This document shows positions 8,563 to 17,318 of a DNA stretch of 64,000 nt, piece after piece. Both the position numbers and the translations under genes were made by a program. The notes below the pieces were generated by a model, which saw only the letters and a list, made by a program, of their open reading frames with translations, did not search any database and had not been told where the DNA came from. This DNA comes from Aquisalibacillus elongatus (GTDB lineage Bacteria > Bacillota > Bacilli > Bacillales > Alkalibacillaceae): contig NZ_RKRF01000011.1 of assembly GCF_003843875.1 (NCBI RefSeq), positions 1 to 64,000 of the forward strand, written 5' to 3'. How positions within the stretch are numbered: the stretch's first letter is position 1; the number at the start of each line of letters is the position of its first letter.

Positions 8563-9321
8563 TTATTTATTTAAAAGTCCCCAACGTTTCATCACGTTTT
8601 TCTCGAGTTTTGAGAAAACTAACTGATCGACCACGGCGCCAATAACACCGATGATGATAATAATGCCAATCACTTGATCCATGCGGGCATAATCCTGCGC
8701 AAAGCTAAGTGAATAACCCAACCCTGGGCCATTACTTAAAAACTCCCCTGCCATGAGCGCACGCCAGCTGAACGCCCAAGCTAATCGAACCCCTTGCATG
8801 AAGTACGGAATACTTGCAGGTACTTCGATTCGATAAAATAATTCAAATCCTTTTGTATCCATTGTTCTCGCTGCACGCTTTAATTGTGGCGGAACGTTAT
8901 GAATGGCTGACCTGACATTTAGCGCCATCACAAACGTACCACCAATGACGACAACGAAAATGACCGCAAGCTCGCCAAAGCCAAATAACAATATCGCTAA
9001 TGGAACCCAAACAATACTTGGGATACTTTGCAAGGCAATCAAGTACATTCCGGCAGTTTCATCCGCCTGCCTAGATTTCCCTAATAACACACCAAGTAAC
9101 GTCCCCGTTAGAATCGATAATGTTAAGCCGATGATTAAATGCTTGAAACTTGCGCCTAACGCTTTTAATAACTCACCATCAACGAAACCACTGAACAATG
9201 TTTCCCCAACGGTAAAAGGCGATGGAACAATATAATCCGGGTATAATTGAGCTAAATAAATCCCTTGCCAAATTCCAATAACGACGACGATAAATAATAA
9301 TCGTTTAAGCGCGATCTTCAT
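8563..9321 (-). CDS. ABC transporter permease, SsuC/TauC type
   Basis: A 252-aa BPD-type inner membrane permease with about six hydrophobic segments and the EAA-loop region AARTMDTKGFELFYRIEVPASIPYFMQG near residues 140-175, which docks on the ATPase. It overlaps the ATPase gene by 17 nt and precedes the binding-protein gene by 18 nt, so all three are one operon. The class imports alkanesulfonates, taurine, nitrate or similar small ligands. Confidence 0.9.
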   Translation of the reverse strand: MKIALKRLLFIVVVIGIWQGIYLAQLYPDYIVPSPFTVGETLFSGFVDGELLKALGASFKHLIIGLTLSILTGTLLGVLLGKSRQADETAGMYLIALQSIPSIVWVPLAILLFGFGELAVIFVVVIGGTFVMALNVRSAIHNVPPQLKRAARTMDTKGFELFYRIEVPASIPYFMQGVRLAWAFSWRALMAGEFLSNGPGLGYSLSFAQDYARMDQVIGIIIIIGVIGAVVDQLVFSKLEKNVMKRWGLLNK

Positions 9322-10093
9322 GATTTAACTCTTCCTTTAATACTTTGTTGATTTCGACTTCTAGTAAATCCATAACCGTTTTCTCAAGTTTGATGACTTC
9401 GGGATTATCTCGCTTTCTTGGTCTTGGCAAATCAATATCAAAATCAGCTATTACCCGGCCTGGTCTCGTGCCCATAACGACTACTCGGTCTGATAGTTTG
9501 ATAGCTTCTTGAATACTGTGGGTCACAAACAGGATTGTCTTTCGAGTTTCTTGCCAAATTTTCATCAGTTCATCATGTAATATATGGCGCGTTTGTTCAT
9601 CTAAAGCTCCAAACGGTTCATCCATGAGTAACACTTTAGGGTCCATCGCAAGTGCCCTGGCAATTGCTACCCGCTGTTGCATACCGCCTGATAATTCATA
9701 CGTGTAATGGTTTTTAAAACGACTTAAATGAACCATCTGTAAAAAGTGATCAGCACGTTTTTCCGCTTCCGCTTTAGACATTTTTTTCTTAATTGGAAAC
9801 ATAACGTTTTCTTTTACATTTAACCACGGAAAAAGCGATGGTTCCTGAAACACCATCCCACGATCCGGCCCTGGACTGTTAATCTCATTGCCTTCAAGTT
9901 GGATATCACCCTGTGTCACATCTTCTAAGCCAGCGACCATGGATAATAAAGTTGATTTCCCACAACCCGATGGACCTAGAATTGAAACAAACTGGTTTTC
10001 CTCTATGGATAAATTTATATCAGAAAAGACTTCGAATGAGCCATGCTGTTCATCTGCGAAGTTTTTCCCAACCTCATTGAATTCCAAGAACAT
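9305..10093 (-). CDS. ABC transporter ATP-binding protein, SsuB/TauB type
   Basis: A 262-aa ATPase with Walker A GPSGCGKST, signature LSGGMQQR, Walker B VLLMDEPFGALD and the H-loop VTHSIQEA. GMVFQEPSLFPWL is the typical Q-loop of the SsuB/TauB/NrtD group. It is the first gene of the importer operon. The ATG is preceded by AAGGTG at 5-6 nt. A strong promoter and a dyad lie directly upstream. Function as an energiser of organosulfur or nitrate-type uptake follows from family and neighbours. Confidence 0.9.
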   Translation of the reverse strand: MFLEFNEVGKNFADEQHGSFEVFSDINLSIEENQFVSILGPSGCGKSTLLSMVAGLEDVTQGDIQLEGNEINSPGPDRGMVFQEPSLFPWLNVKENVMFPIKKKMSKAEAEKRADHFLQMVHLSRFKNHYTYELSGGMQQRVAIARALAMDPKVLLMDEPFGALDEQTRHILHDELMKIWQETRKTILFVTHSIQEAIKLSDRVVVMGTRPGRVIADFDIDLPRPRKRDNPEVIKLEKTVMDLLEVEINKVLKEELNHEDRA

Positions 10094-10110
10094 ATTATCA
10101 CCTTATTCTT

Positions 10111-10139
10111 ATAATCCCTATCTATTTAATCGGAATTAT
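10111..10139. promoter_or_regulatory. CymR-like operator dyad upstream of the sulfonate-type importer
   Basis: On the minus strand ATAATTCC, 13 nt, GGGATTAT form an imperfect dyad (one mismatch between arms), 14 nt downstream of the -10 box, about where a roadblock repressor would sit. It resembles the TAAT-x-CC ... GG-x-ATTA operators of CymR, the cysteine-metabolism repressor of Bacillus. The assignment is inference from pattern. Confidence 0.4.
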
Positions 10140-10153
10140 GTGTATGGTTCTAA

Positions 10154-10183
10154 ATTATACAATCGTCAGTTAAAGTGTGTCAA
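10154..10183 (-). promoter_or_regulatory. Sigma-A promoter of the sulfonate-type importer operon
   Basis: TTGACA (minus strand, 10178-10183) and TATAAT (10154-10159), both perfect consensus, separated by 18 bp, about 60 nt upstream of the ATPase start. Confidence 0.8.
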
Positions 10184-10205
10184 CTTTTAATTGGTTTCAC
10201 AAAAA

Positions 10206-10231
10206 AACTACCCCTATCACAAGAGGTAGTT
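10206..10231 (-). terminator. Terminator of the 10.2-kb lipoprotein gene
   Basis: 10-bp stem with one mismatch (AACTACCCCT / AGAGGTAGTT), followed on the minus strand by seven T residues. It overlaps the stop codon. Confidence 0.75.
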
Positions 10232-10772
10232 AATTCACCTTGAACTGCACGTCGGCTTTTATTTTATATTCTTGCTCGTTGTAATTGAAATCGGCATGGC
10301 CATTTACTTCATAAAATCCTTTTGGAAAATCCCCATCTATAATTCTGTTCATAAACTCTATATACTCACCCGGGTCATCATGTGAATAACCACCTGATCC
10401 CTGATATTCCTCACGGATGGGTTCTCCCCGCTCTAATGTCGTGGTCAAGAGTGGCTCATTCATGGCGTAACCAATTTCATAATCTCTTGTCGCTTCATAC
10501 ATTGGGAAATTAAAAGGCGACGCCGCATGACTAATTTCGACCGAATCTTGTTCTCCCACATATTCCAACTCTGCATAAATAGAAACATCTTTTCCGTCAT
10601 CATACTCCGATTTTTCCGTTACTAATCGATAAATAAAGTCCCCGTCCTGTACTTCACTCGTCGTATTCTTTACCTCACGCTGATTAAGCTCACCATCAGA
10701 CGGGGCTCCCGTCGACTGTCCGCACCCTACCATGACAACTAGCACGGAAATTAACATCATTATTTTTCGCAC
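10230..10772 (-). CDS. Hypothetical lipoprotein
   Basis: About 180 aa from the GTG at 10772, chosen because GAGGTG lies six nt upstream; the in-frame ATG at 10778 touches that site. The N-terminus MRKIMMLISVLVVMVGCG is a lipoprotein signal with a somewhat atypical lipobox (M-V-G-C). The mature part is acidic and probably beta-rich (DFIYRLVTEKSEYDDGKDVSIYAEL), like small Ig-like exported Bacillaceae proteins. I cannot assign a function. It is monocistronic, diverging from the YiiX-like gene. Confidence 0.7.
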   Translation of the reverse strand: MRKIMMLISVLVVMVGCGQSTGAPSDGELNQREVKNTTSEVQDGDFIYRLVTEKSEYDDGKDVSIYAELEYVGEQDSVEISHAASPFNFPMYEATRDYEIGYAMNEPLLTTTLERGEPIREEYQGSGGYSHDDPGEYIEFMNRIIDGDFPKGFYEVNGHADFNYNEQEYKIKADVQFKVN

Positions 10773-10887
10773 ATCCATCACCTCTAATACGATTAGTCGT
10801 TTGTTTTAAAAAATTGTTACAAACGATGCACTTTTTTAGGTAAATACCTATATCTTGTAGTATGACGACAAAAATGAGGTGTTTGAC

Positions 10888-11646
10888 ATGGGAAGGTCAA
10901 TTGTAACGGGAACAACGACTAATGATACCGTTTCTGTTCACATTGATTTATTTCGTTATCCAGTTCGGTATGTGAAAGTTTATTTAGGCGGAGAAGAAGT
11001 CGGTACCTTCCACCCCATTTCGGATTTTCATTTAAGAAATCCAAAAGGGCTTCCGGTTAAAGTGGTACTTGTTTTCTCTGATGGTGATAAACATGAAACG
11101 ATTTTAATGGGGGGAAGAATACAGCGCTATTTTAATCGAGTGGACTATCAACCGGGAGATATTCTTGTCGCTTGTGATAATTTCGGGGATTTCCCGCCAC
11201 CAGGGTATATGGGGCATTCAGCAATCGTCTTAGATCAACGGTCAATCGCGGAGGCTACTACCTCTATGCCACAGATACGAGTAGCAACCATTCGAGAGTT
11301 TATCGATCTTCACCCTAAATACATGCACTTGCGCTGCAAAAACCGGCAAGCTGCGGAGAATGCGCGTGATTTCGCCTACGAATACTTACAAATGTATCAT
11401 GATGGGTTACAAAACGGAGATGAGGTCCCAGAGTTCTCATTAACGCCGTTGATTTCATTAGATGATCCCTATAATTCTATTTATTGTTCAAAATTAGTCT
11501 GGCTCTGTTATTACTATGGTGCTAATATAAACCTTGAGAATGACTATTTCCTTTATTCCCCTGAGGACCTATCTACGTTAGAGAATGATGATCGATTTGA
11601 AGTTTTGTATAAGCATCCTGAGTTTGATTTCAAATTGAACTCTTGA
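10888..11646 (+). CDS. YiiX-like permuted NlpC/P60 hydrolase
   Basis: A 252-aa protein with the permuted NlpC/P60 (YiiX/YebB) arrangement. PGDILVAC comes first, then GHSAIVLD with the candidate catalytic histidine, and later YCSKLVWLCYYY with the candidate catalytic cysteine. In canonical NlpC/P60 domains the Cys precedes the His, so this is the permuted form. About 90 N-terminal residues form a separate beta-rich domain. Family members cleave amide or thioester bonds; the substrate is unknown. There is no signal peptide. The ATG at 10888 sits six nt after AGGTG. Confidence 0.75.
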   Translation: MGRSIVTGTTTNDTVSVHIDLFRYPVRYVKVYLGGEEVGTFHPISDFHLRNPKGLPVKVVLVFSDGDKHETILMGGRIQRYFNRVDYQPGDILVACDNFGDFPPPGYMGHSAIVLDQRSIAEATTSMPQIRVATIREFIDLHPKYMHLRCKNRQAAENARDFAYEYLQMYHDGLQNGDEVPEFSLTPLISLDDPYNSIYCSKLVWLCYYYGANINLENDYFLYSPEDLSTLENDDRFEVLYKHPEFDFKLNS

Positions 11647-11658
11647 TGAAGTACCTAA

Positions 11659-11693
11659 AAAAGGGCTGTGCCATTTCACTGGCCAGCCCTTTT
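11659..11693. terminator. Bidirectional terminator
   Basis: AAAAGGGCTG / CAGCCCTTTT stem with a 15-nt loop, between the YiiX-like gene (plus) and the 55-aa membrane protein gene (minus). T-runs occur on both sides. Confidence 0.75.
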
Positions 11694-11700
11694 GTCGTGT

Positions 11701-11868
11701 TTAACGATGTCCTACTTCTACTTCCATGTCTACGCCGTTCGTTGCTTGATCTATTGTTTGAAGGGTCGATTTCTTTCTTTTGAAGAATGAAACCACCTTT
11801 TCTCCTGCATATAATACTAAGAAGGTAAGGAAGACTGTTAATGAGACTAAAATTAGAGATGTTTCCAT
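11701..11868 (-). CDS. Small single-pass membrane protein (55 aa)
   Basis: A short gene with ATG at 11868 behind a perfect AGGAGG at about 7-8 nt. The first about 22 residues form one hydrophobic helix (SLILVSLTVFLTFLVLYAG), then a basic patch (FFKRKKS) and an acidic C-terminus. It lies alone between two terminators. The family is not recognised. The strong binding site and helix make it likely real; the plan parallels the 48-aa protein at 853-999. Confidence 0.65.
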   Translation of the reverse strand: METSLILVSLTVFLTFLVLYAGEKVVSFFKRKKSTLQTIDQATNGVDMEVEVGHR

Positions 11869-12059
11869 AGATCTCATCCTCCTTCATCAAATATTGTGAT
11901 TTATTTTGATTTGCAACTATATAATACCAAATATAAAGATTATTTCAAGTTAAAAACTCAAATTCTTTTATAAATTTATAAATTCTTCATCATTTGTACA
12001 TATACTCGTGATTTAAAATTGCTTTAAAGTTGTGAAGGGTTGAATAATATTCACAAAAA

Positions 12060-12161
12060 GGTCTGAAGTCGATCTCGACAAGATTCCCTATTGAAAAGCA
12101 CTGAAAAAGGGTCTAAAAGTTCTTGTAGATGTCACTACCAACACTAAAAAAAGGTACTAAA
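12060..12161. repeat. Intergenic repeat array D (word GGTCTGAAA / GGTACTAAA), degenerate
   Basis: GGTCTGAAG at 12060, GGTCTAAAA at 12110 and GGTACTAAA at 12153, with weaker copies GCACTGAAA (12098) and AACACTAAA (12140) 42 bp apart. The segment CTCGACAAGATTC (12074-12086) matches the core of the 3.3, 25.6 and 58.9 kb arrays. It abuts the peptidase terminator. Confidence 0.65.
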
Positions 12162-12193
12162 AAACCCAACTCAATGAGAATGAGTTGGGTTTT
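12161..12193 (-). terminator. Terminator of the S9 peptidase gene
   Basis: 13-bp perfect stem (AAAACCCAACTCA / TGAGTTGGGTTTT) with a 7-nt loop, just past the minus-strand stop codon at 12204. Confidence 0.85.
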
Positions 12194-12203
12194 ACCTGGT
12201 CAA

Positions 12204-13982
12204 TTATACATATTGCTCAAAAAACTCAAGCACTTTTTTGTAAACTTTGATTTCATTTTCTTTTTTCGAAAAACCGTGACCTTCATCGTCTAACACAAGA
12301 TACTCAACTTCAGTTCCTTGTTTCTGTAAAGCTTCAACGATCTGATCTGATTCTGCTTTGACAACTCGCGGGTCTTTGGCACCTTGAATGACTAGCATCG
12401 GCTTTTTCATGCTATCTAGATACGTGATTGGTGAGTCCTCTTCGAATTTCTCGCGGTCTTTTTCTGGGTCGCCCACCCACTGTTTCATCATTGGCTTCCA
12501 GTGTTCCGGAACTGTCTCAACAAAACTAAATAAGTTGCTGACGCCAAAGATATCGACAACTGCTTTAAAGTATTCTGGGTGACGGCCGTGAAGCAGTAGT
12601 GCCATGTAACCGCCGTAGCTGCCGCCCATCAGTAAAATTTTATCGCGGTCGGCATAGCCGTTTTTGATGAGCCATTCTAAGCCTTCGACATTATCTATGC
12701 GTGGGCCGTAACCCCAGTCGCCTTCAATGACTTTTGTGAACTTCAGCCCGTAACCGGTTGAACCACGGAAGTTCGGCGTAAAGATACTATAACCTTGGTA
12801 AATTAAAAACTGGAATAAGGCACGGAAAAATGAACGCTCAGCTGCTTGTGGACCACCATGCGGCCATAAAATCACATGACCATTATCATTCTCTGGCTTA
12901 GCTCTAAAGAACATCGCCTCTATCTCAGTTCCATCATAAGAAGGATATGTCACCACTTCCGGCTCAACCATTTCGTCTTTGGAAACCCCAGGAACGCCGT
13001 AATTCGTTAATTGTTCCCATTTGTTATTGGAATACTTATAAATATTAAACGGAACGGTTGCTGAACGTCCTAATAAATAAACATTACCAGATTTCGTGAC
13101 TTTGACATCTTCAATGATGCTTGTCGGCGTTTCGATTTTTTCAAGCGTGCCATTTTCTAAATCATATCGGTAGAATGAGTCAACGACCCCTTTTTCTCCG
13201 ACTAAATATAGAGAATTAGATGATTGATCATACTTAACATCCGTAAAGGCTTCTTTTTCTAATTCCTTAACTTTCTCAAACTCTTTTGTTTCTAAATCAT
13301 ATTTTGCTAAATAAGCGAAGTCAGAATTATAAGTTGTTGTAAAATAAATCTCTGTCTCGGATGCAAAATCTAAGCCACCAAATGTATGCTGATCATCTGT
13401 TTCTGGCGTTAGACGATGGTGTTCTCCTTTATAGAGAGCATAGGCCAACTGAGACGTATTCGCAAACATTTTTAAGTAAACAAAAGCTGTTTCTTCTGAG
13501 TTTTTCTTAGCTAAGTAGGTTGGTGCACCATCTCCTTCAAGGAAAACTTCTTCTTGATCATTTTCAATGTCATAAACGTAAGATTTTAAGAAAGTTTGAG
13601 CTTCTTTATTAGAAGTGTAATACACCTTCTTACCATCTTTTGATAAGAGTGGCAGCATGTGACGATGACCTTCAGATGTGCGAATCGTCTTCAATTCGCC
13701 TCCCTGAGGTGGGATCGCATAAAGTTGCGTGTTCTCATCACCATCATTGTCTGATGCTAACAATAAGTACTCACTATTTTGATCATATTGTAATGACCCT
13801 GTACTTTGATTGTGAAAGGTCAACGGATACGGAAATGTGTTCGGCAAATCCATTGCCCACAGGTTGTACTGACCATTTAAGTTTGTACTAAAGGCTAACT
13901 GTGACTCATCAGGACTTACAGCGAATGATTGAATGCCATAAGTCTGAAAAAATTGTTCGACATTAGGTTTTTTAAATTGCAT
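12204..13982 (-). CDS. S9 family peptidase (prolyl oligopeptidase/acylaminoacyl-peptidase type)
   Basis: 592 aa with an N-terminal beta-propeller (about residues 1-330) and a C-terminal alpha/beta-hydrolase domain. The nucleophile is in GGSYGGYM, the Asp in the QGAKDPRV segment and the His in DEGHGFSKKEN, making a complete Ser-Asp-His triad. It has no signal peptide, so it is probably a cytosolic enzyme that trims peptides or acyl-peptides. The start follows GGAGG at about 9 nt. It is monocistronic and diverges from the sugar dehydrogenase gene. Confidence 0.93.
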   Translation of the reverse strand: MQFKKPNVEQFFQTYGIQSFAVSPDESQLAFSTNLNGQYNLWAMDLPNTFPYPLTFHNQSTGSLQYDQNSEYLLLASDNDGDENTQLYAIPPQGGELKTIRTSEGHRHMLPLLSKDGKKVYYTSNKEAQTFLKSYVYDIENDQEEVFLEGDGAPTYLAKKNSEETAFVYLKMFANTSQLAYALYKGEHHRLTPETDDQHTFGGLDFASETEIYFTTTYNSDFAYLAKYDLETKEFEKVKELEKEAFTDVKYDQSSNSLYLVGEKGVVDSFYRYDLENGTLEKIETPTSIIEDVKVTKSGNVYLLGRSATVPFNIYKYSNNKWEQLTNYGVPGVSKDEMVEPEVVTYPSYDGTEIEAMFFRAKPENDNGHVILWPHGGPQAAERSFFRALFQFLIYQGYSIFTPNFRGSTGYGLKFTKVIEGDWGYGPRIDNVEGLEWLIKNGYADRDKILLMGGSYGGYMALLLHGRHPEYFKAVVDIFGVSNLFSFVETVPEHWKPMMKQWVGDPEKDREKFEEDSPITYLDSMKKPMLVIQGAKDPRVVKAESDQIVEALQKQGTEVEYLVLDDEGHGFSKKENEIKVYKKVLEFFEQYV

Positions 13983-14129
13983 TTGTCATGTCCTCCCCAT
14001 AAAAAATCTCTCTACTTCTTAATTCGATATTATACTATAAAATCCTACGAAAACCGAAATATTTTTCTGACTGTTTAAAAAAGGAAAAATACGGTAACAT
14101 GAGTATTAAGAATTAGGGGGGATAATCCA

Positions 14130-15227
14130 ATGTACAAATACCTTATTATACTAAGTTCAATTGTTATACTTTCTGGATGTTTTTCGAGTGATGATCAGTC
14201 TTTAGATTCTGATGAAAATGCTGAAGCTGTCAATTCTTTAGATGAAAAACAAGCGATTGAGGAAACTGCGGACGAGCTTGTGTTAGCAGAGCAATTAGCG
14301 ATTCCTTGGGCTATAGATAAGTATGACGATACATTTTACGTAACTGAACGAGGAGGACGTTTGTTAGAGATTGATTCTAACGGGGATGTTAATGAGCAAG
14401 AATTATCATTAAATGAAGAGGTTTTACATTACGGTGAAGGTGGATTGTTAGGGTTTATTTTAACCCCTGATTATGAAGAAAGTGGCGAAGCCTATCTATA
14501 TCACACATACCAAGACGACAATAATAACGTATTCAACCGTGTCGTACTCGTGCAGCAAGAAGGTGAACAATGGGAGGAAACAGAGGCTTTATTGGAATAT
14601 ATACCTGGTGCGCAATTCCATAATGGCGGACGGCTAGCAATTGGACCAGATCAAAAACTTTATATAACAACCGGTGATGCTGTTGTTCGAAATTCTGCGC
14701 AAGATGTCACCAGTTTAGCGGGGAAAATTTTAAGAATGAACCTAGATGGCACAATCCCGAGTGACAATCCGTTCGATGATTCTTATGTGTATTCTTATGG
14801 GCACCGCAACCCGCAAGGACTGGCTTGGAGTGAAGAGGGTACGATGTACAGCACTGAACATGGTGAAAGTGCTCATGACGAAATCAATTTAATCGAACCA
14901 GGGCAAAACTACGGCTGGCCTGTCATTGAAGGCGATGCTGACCAAGACGACATGGTCCCGCCGATTTACCATACTGGCGATACAACATGGGCTCCGTCTG
15001 GTATTGGTTACTATGATGGTAAGCTTTACATCGCGGGCTTAAGAGGTTCTCAAATTATCGCATACGATATTGAAGCGAATAAGGCTGAAACATTTTATGA
15101 AGACCAAGGACGCATGCGGGATATTTATATTGAAGACGGGTTTTTATATACAATTACGAGCAATCGTGATGGGCGCGGAGACCCTGATGAGCAAGATGAT
15201 GTTTTATTAAGGTTGAAGTTGGATTAG
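14130..15227 (+). CDS. PQQ-dependent sugar dehydrogenase-type lipoprotein
   Basis: 365 aa. The lipoprotein signal ends at LSGC (SSIVILSGCF), followed by an acidic linker (about residues 20-45). A six-bladed beta-propeller of the soluble glucose/sorbosone dehydrogenase (YliI/GDH-B) family follows: FYVTERGGRLLEI, EGGLLGFILTPDY, RLAIGPDQKLYITTGD, YGHRNPQGLAW and NYGWPVIEG are all typical. It would oxidise aldose sugars outside the membrane with PQQ. No PQQ synthesis genes are seen here, so cofactor use is inferred from family. The start lies behind AGGGGGG. Confidence 0.88.
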   Translation: MYKYLIILSSIVILSGCFSSDDQSLDSDENAEAVNSLDEKQAIEETADELVLAEQLAIPWAIDKYDDTFYVTERGGRLLEIDSNGDVNEQELSLNEEVLHYGEGGLLGFILTPDYEESGEAYLYHTYQDDNNNVFNRVVLVQQEGEQWEETEALLEYIPGAQFHNGGRLAIGPDQKLYITTGDAVVRNSAQDVTSLAGKILRMNLDGTIPSDNPFDDSYVYSYGHRNPQGLAWSEEGTMYSTEHGESAHDEINLIEPGQNYGWPVIEGDADQDDMVPPIYHTGDTTWAPSGIGYYDGKLYIAGLRGSQIIAYDIEANKAETFYEDQGRMRDIYIEDGFLYTITSNRDGRGDPDEQDDVLLRLKLD

Positions 15228-15237
15228 AGTTTTACGA

Positions 15238-15271
15238 ATCCGGTAGTAAAATACAAAAATCCGTCAGTAAA
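15238..15271. repeat. 21-bp-period intergenic repeat array H (two units)
   Basis: ATCCGGTAGTAAA begins at 15238 and ATCCGTCAGTAAA at 15259, exactly 21 bp apart, just past the stop of the sugar dehydrogenase gene. The word resembles TTCGGGAGTAA of the 29.8-kb array. Confidence 0.6.
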
Positions 15272-15301
15272 CATTATTAATATGCTAAAATATATTTTCT
15301 G

Positions 15302-15328
15302 ATTATTATAAAAATTTGTTATAATAAT
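15302..15328 (+). promoter_or_regulatory. AT-rich dyad overlapping a putative -10 box of the thiolase operon
   Basis: ATTATTATAA, 7 nt, TTATAATAAT: perfect 10-bp arms that contain TATAAT (15320-15325), 30 nt before the thiolase start. It could be a repressor site over the promoter. No clear -35 is visible, so the assignment is tentative. Confidence 0.35.
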
Positions 15329-15357
15329 GACAAGACAGATGGAGAGGAGACTTACAT

Positions 15358-16509
15358 ATGAGGGAAGTTGTTATTGTAGAGGCTGTTCGGACGCCTGTTG
15401 GTAGGCGTAAAGGGCTGTTGAGCCACGTCCGACCAGATGATTTAGCTGGAATGACTTTAAAAGAACTCGTCGACCGTGCTGGAGTTGACCCGGGTATGGT
15501 TGAGGATGTCATTATGGGGTGCGTCTCACAAGTAGGTGAGCAGGCGGCTGATGTTGGACGATTAGCAGCATTAATTGCTGGGTTTCCTATCGAAGTACCA
15601 GGCGTGACTTTAGATCGTCAATGTGGATCGAGTCAACAAGCGGTTCATTTCGCTTCGCAAGCTATTTTGAGTGGGGACATGGATATCGTTGTGGCTGCAG
15701 GTGTTGAGAACATGTCACGCGTTCCGATGTTTTCGAATATGAATGGCGCTTCATTCAGTCCAGCTCTAACTGAGAAGTACGAAATGATAAATCAAGGTTT
15801 ATCAGCAGAACGTATTGCTGAAAAGTGGGGCTATTCTCGTGAACAATTAGATGAGTTTTCTTACCAAAGTCACCAGAAGGCCATTCAAGCGCAGAAGGAT
15901 GGCCGTTTTGACAACGAAATGTATTCAATTGATGTCACGTTGGACGATGGAAGTACTGAAACAATCACAGCTGATGAAGGGCCTCGGAGTGATACGAATC
16001 CTGAAACACTAGCTGGTTTGAATCCAGTTTTTAAGGAAGACGGCGTCATTCATGCAGGTAATGCCAGTCAAATTAGCGACGGTTCAGCTGCGCTATTACT
16101 TATGTCTCGCGAAAAGGCAGATCAGTTGGGATTAAAACCAAGAGCTAAGATTATTGCGCGCACTGTTGTCGGATCAGATCCAACGATGATGTTAACAGGG
16201 CCTATTCCGGCTACTAAAAAAGTTTTAGAAAAAGCTGGCTTATCCATTGATGATATTGATTTATTTGAAGTCAACGAAGCATTTGCTCCTGTTCCAATGG
16301 CTTGGCTTGAAGAGTTAAATGCAGACCCTGAAAAACTAAACGTGAACGGCGGCGCGATTGCACTCGGGCATCCGCTTGGCGCAAGTGGTGCAAAATTAAT
16401 GACCACACTTGTTCATGAACTTGAACGAACGGGAGCAAGATTCGGACTGCAAACCATGTGTGAAGGACATGGTATGGCGAACGCCACGATTATTGAACGA
16501 TTAGATTAA
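15358..16509 (+). CDS. Acetyl-CoA C-acyltransferase (thiolase)
   Basis: A complete 383-aa thiolase. The nucleophilic cysteine is in LDRQCGSSQQAVHFA near residue 88, the catalytic His in FEVNEAFAPVP and NGGAIALGHPLGASGA, and the second Cys in LQTMCEGHGMANA near the C-terminus. It cleaves 3-ketoacyl-CoA in beta-oxidation, or condenses two acetyl-CoA. It is followed after 12 nt by a short-chain dehydrogenase gene and faces an acyl-CoA dehydrogenase gene set, which favours fatty acid breakdown. The ATG sits behind GGAGAGGAG. Confidence 0.94.
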   Translation: MREVVIVEAVRTPVGRRKGLLSHVRPDDLAGMTLKELVDRAGVDPGMVEDVIMGCVSQVGEQAADVGRLAALIAGFPIEVPGVTLDRQCGSSQQAVHFASQAILSGDMDIVVAAGVENMSRVPMFSNMNGASFSPALTEKYEMINQGLSAERIAEKWGYSREQLDEFSYQSHQKAIQAQKDGRFDNEMYSIDVTLDDGSTETITADEGPRSDTNPETLAGLNPVFKEDGVIHAGNASQISDGSAALLLMSREKADQLGLKPRAKIIARTVVGSDPTMMLTGPIPATKKVLEKAGLSIDDIDLFEVNEAFAPVPMAWLEELNADPEKLNVNGGAIALGHPLGASGAKLMTTLVHELERTGARFGLQTMCEGHGMANATIIERLD

Positions 16510-16521
16510 GGGGGATTTTTC

Positions 16522-17289
16522 ATGGAGCTTAAACAAACTGTTGGATTCGTAACTGGTGGAGCATCAGGGTTAGGTGAAGCGACCGTGCGCAACTTAGCTC
16601 ATAAAGGGGCAAACGTTGTCATCGCTGACTTGCAAGAGGAAAAAGGAAAAGAACTTGCACAAAAGCTCGGCAATCAGGCTACTTATGTTAAAACAGATGT
16701 CACCGATGAAGAAAGTGTTAAGCAGGCTTTAAGTCAGGCTGTGGACACATTCGGTGCCGTTCATGTGGTAGTAAATTGTGCAGGGATTGGTGCAGCTAAG
16801 AAGACCTTAAGCAGTAAGGGCGTGCATGATCTTGAAACATTTCAGAAGGTTGTGCAAGTGAATCTTGTTGGAACCTTTAATGTGATTCGGTTAGCGTCAG
16901 AATTTATGAGCGAGAATCAGGAAACCCATGCAGGAGAACGCGGGGTGATCATTAATACCGCTTCAGTTGCTGCTTATGAAGGCCAAATCGGTCAAGCAGC
17001 CTACAGTGCATCTAAAGGTGGCATTGTCGGTATGACGCTTCCAATTGCACGAGACCTATCACCACACGGCATACGCGTCATGACGATTGCACCTGGTCTA
17101 TTTGATACGCCACTTTTCGCATCACTTCCTGAAAAAGCGCGTGAAGCCTTAGGCGCTATGACACCATTCCCTTCACGTTTAGGCTACCCAGAAGAGTATG
17201 CGAAGTTAGCTGAGAGCATTATTGAAAACCCGATGTTAAACGGTGAAGTAATCCGACTCGATGGTGCGATTCGGATGCAACCAAAATAA
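16522..17289 (+). CDS. SDR-family 3-hydroxyacyl-CoA dehydrogenase (HSD17B10-like)
   Basis: A 255-aa short-chain dehydrogenase with the cofactor motif [17 protein letters not shown], a catalytic Ser in [10 protein letters not shown] and Tyr-x-x-x-Lys in YSASKGG. The insertion with [15 protein letters not shown] and the tail [15 protein letters not shown] are typical of the type-2 3-hydroxyacyl-CoA dehydrogenase branch. It would oxidise 3-hydroxyacyl-CoA with NAD, supplying the thiolase encoded 12 nt upstream. A terminator follows the stop directly. Confidence 0.9.
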   Translation: MELKQTVGFVTGGASGLGEATVRNLAHKGANVVIADLQEEKGKELAQKLGNQATYVKTDVTDEESVKQALSQAVDTFGAVHVVVNCAGIGAAKKTLSSKGVHDLETFQKVVQVNLVGTFNVIRLASEFMSENQETHAGERGVIINTASVAAYEGQIGQAAYSASKGGIVGMTLPIARDLSPHGIRVMTIAPGLFDTPLFASLPEKAREALGAMTPFPSRLGYPEEYAKLAESIIENPMLNGEVIRLDGAIRMQPK

Positions 17290-17291
17290 TG

Positions 17292-17318
17292 GCTGGCGTT
17301 TATTCGCCAGCTTTTTTA
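17292..17318 (+). terminator. Terminator of the thiolase/SDR operon
   Basis: GCTGGCG / CGCCAGC stem with a 6-nt loop and six T residues, right after the plus-strand stop codon. It overlaps the end of the converging MaoC gene. Confidence 0.85.

Larger units (their letters stand above)
11869..12203. other. Intergenic region without a gene (335 bp)
   Basis: It holds the ribosome binding site and presumed promoter of the 55-aa protein gene (minus), AT-rich DNA to about 12050, the degenerate GGTCTGAAA-type array at 12060-12161, and the terminator of the peptidase gene at 12161-12193. No further open frame looks real. Confidence 0.7.
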
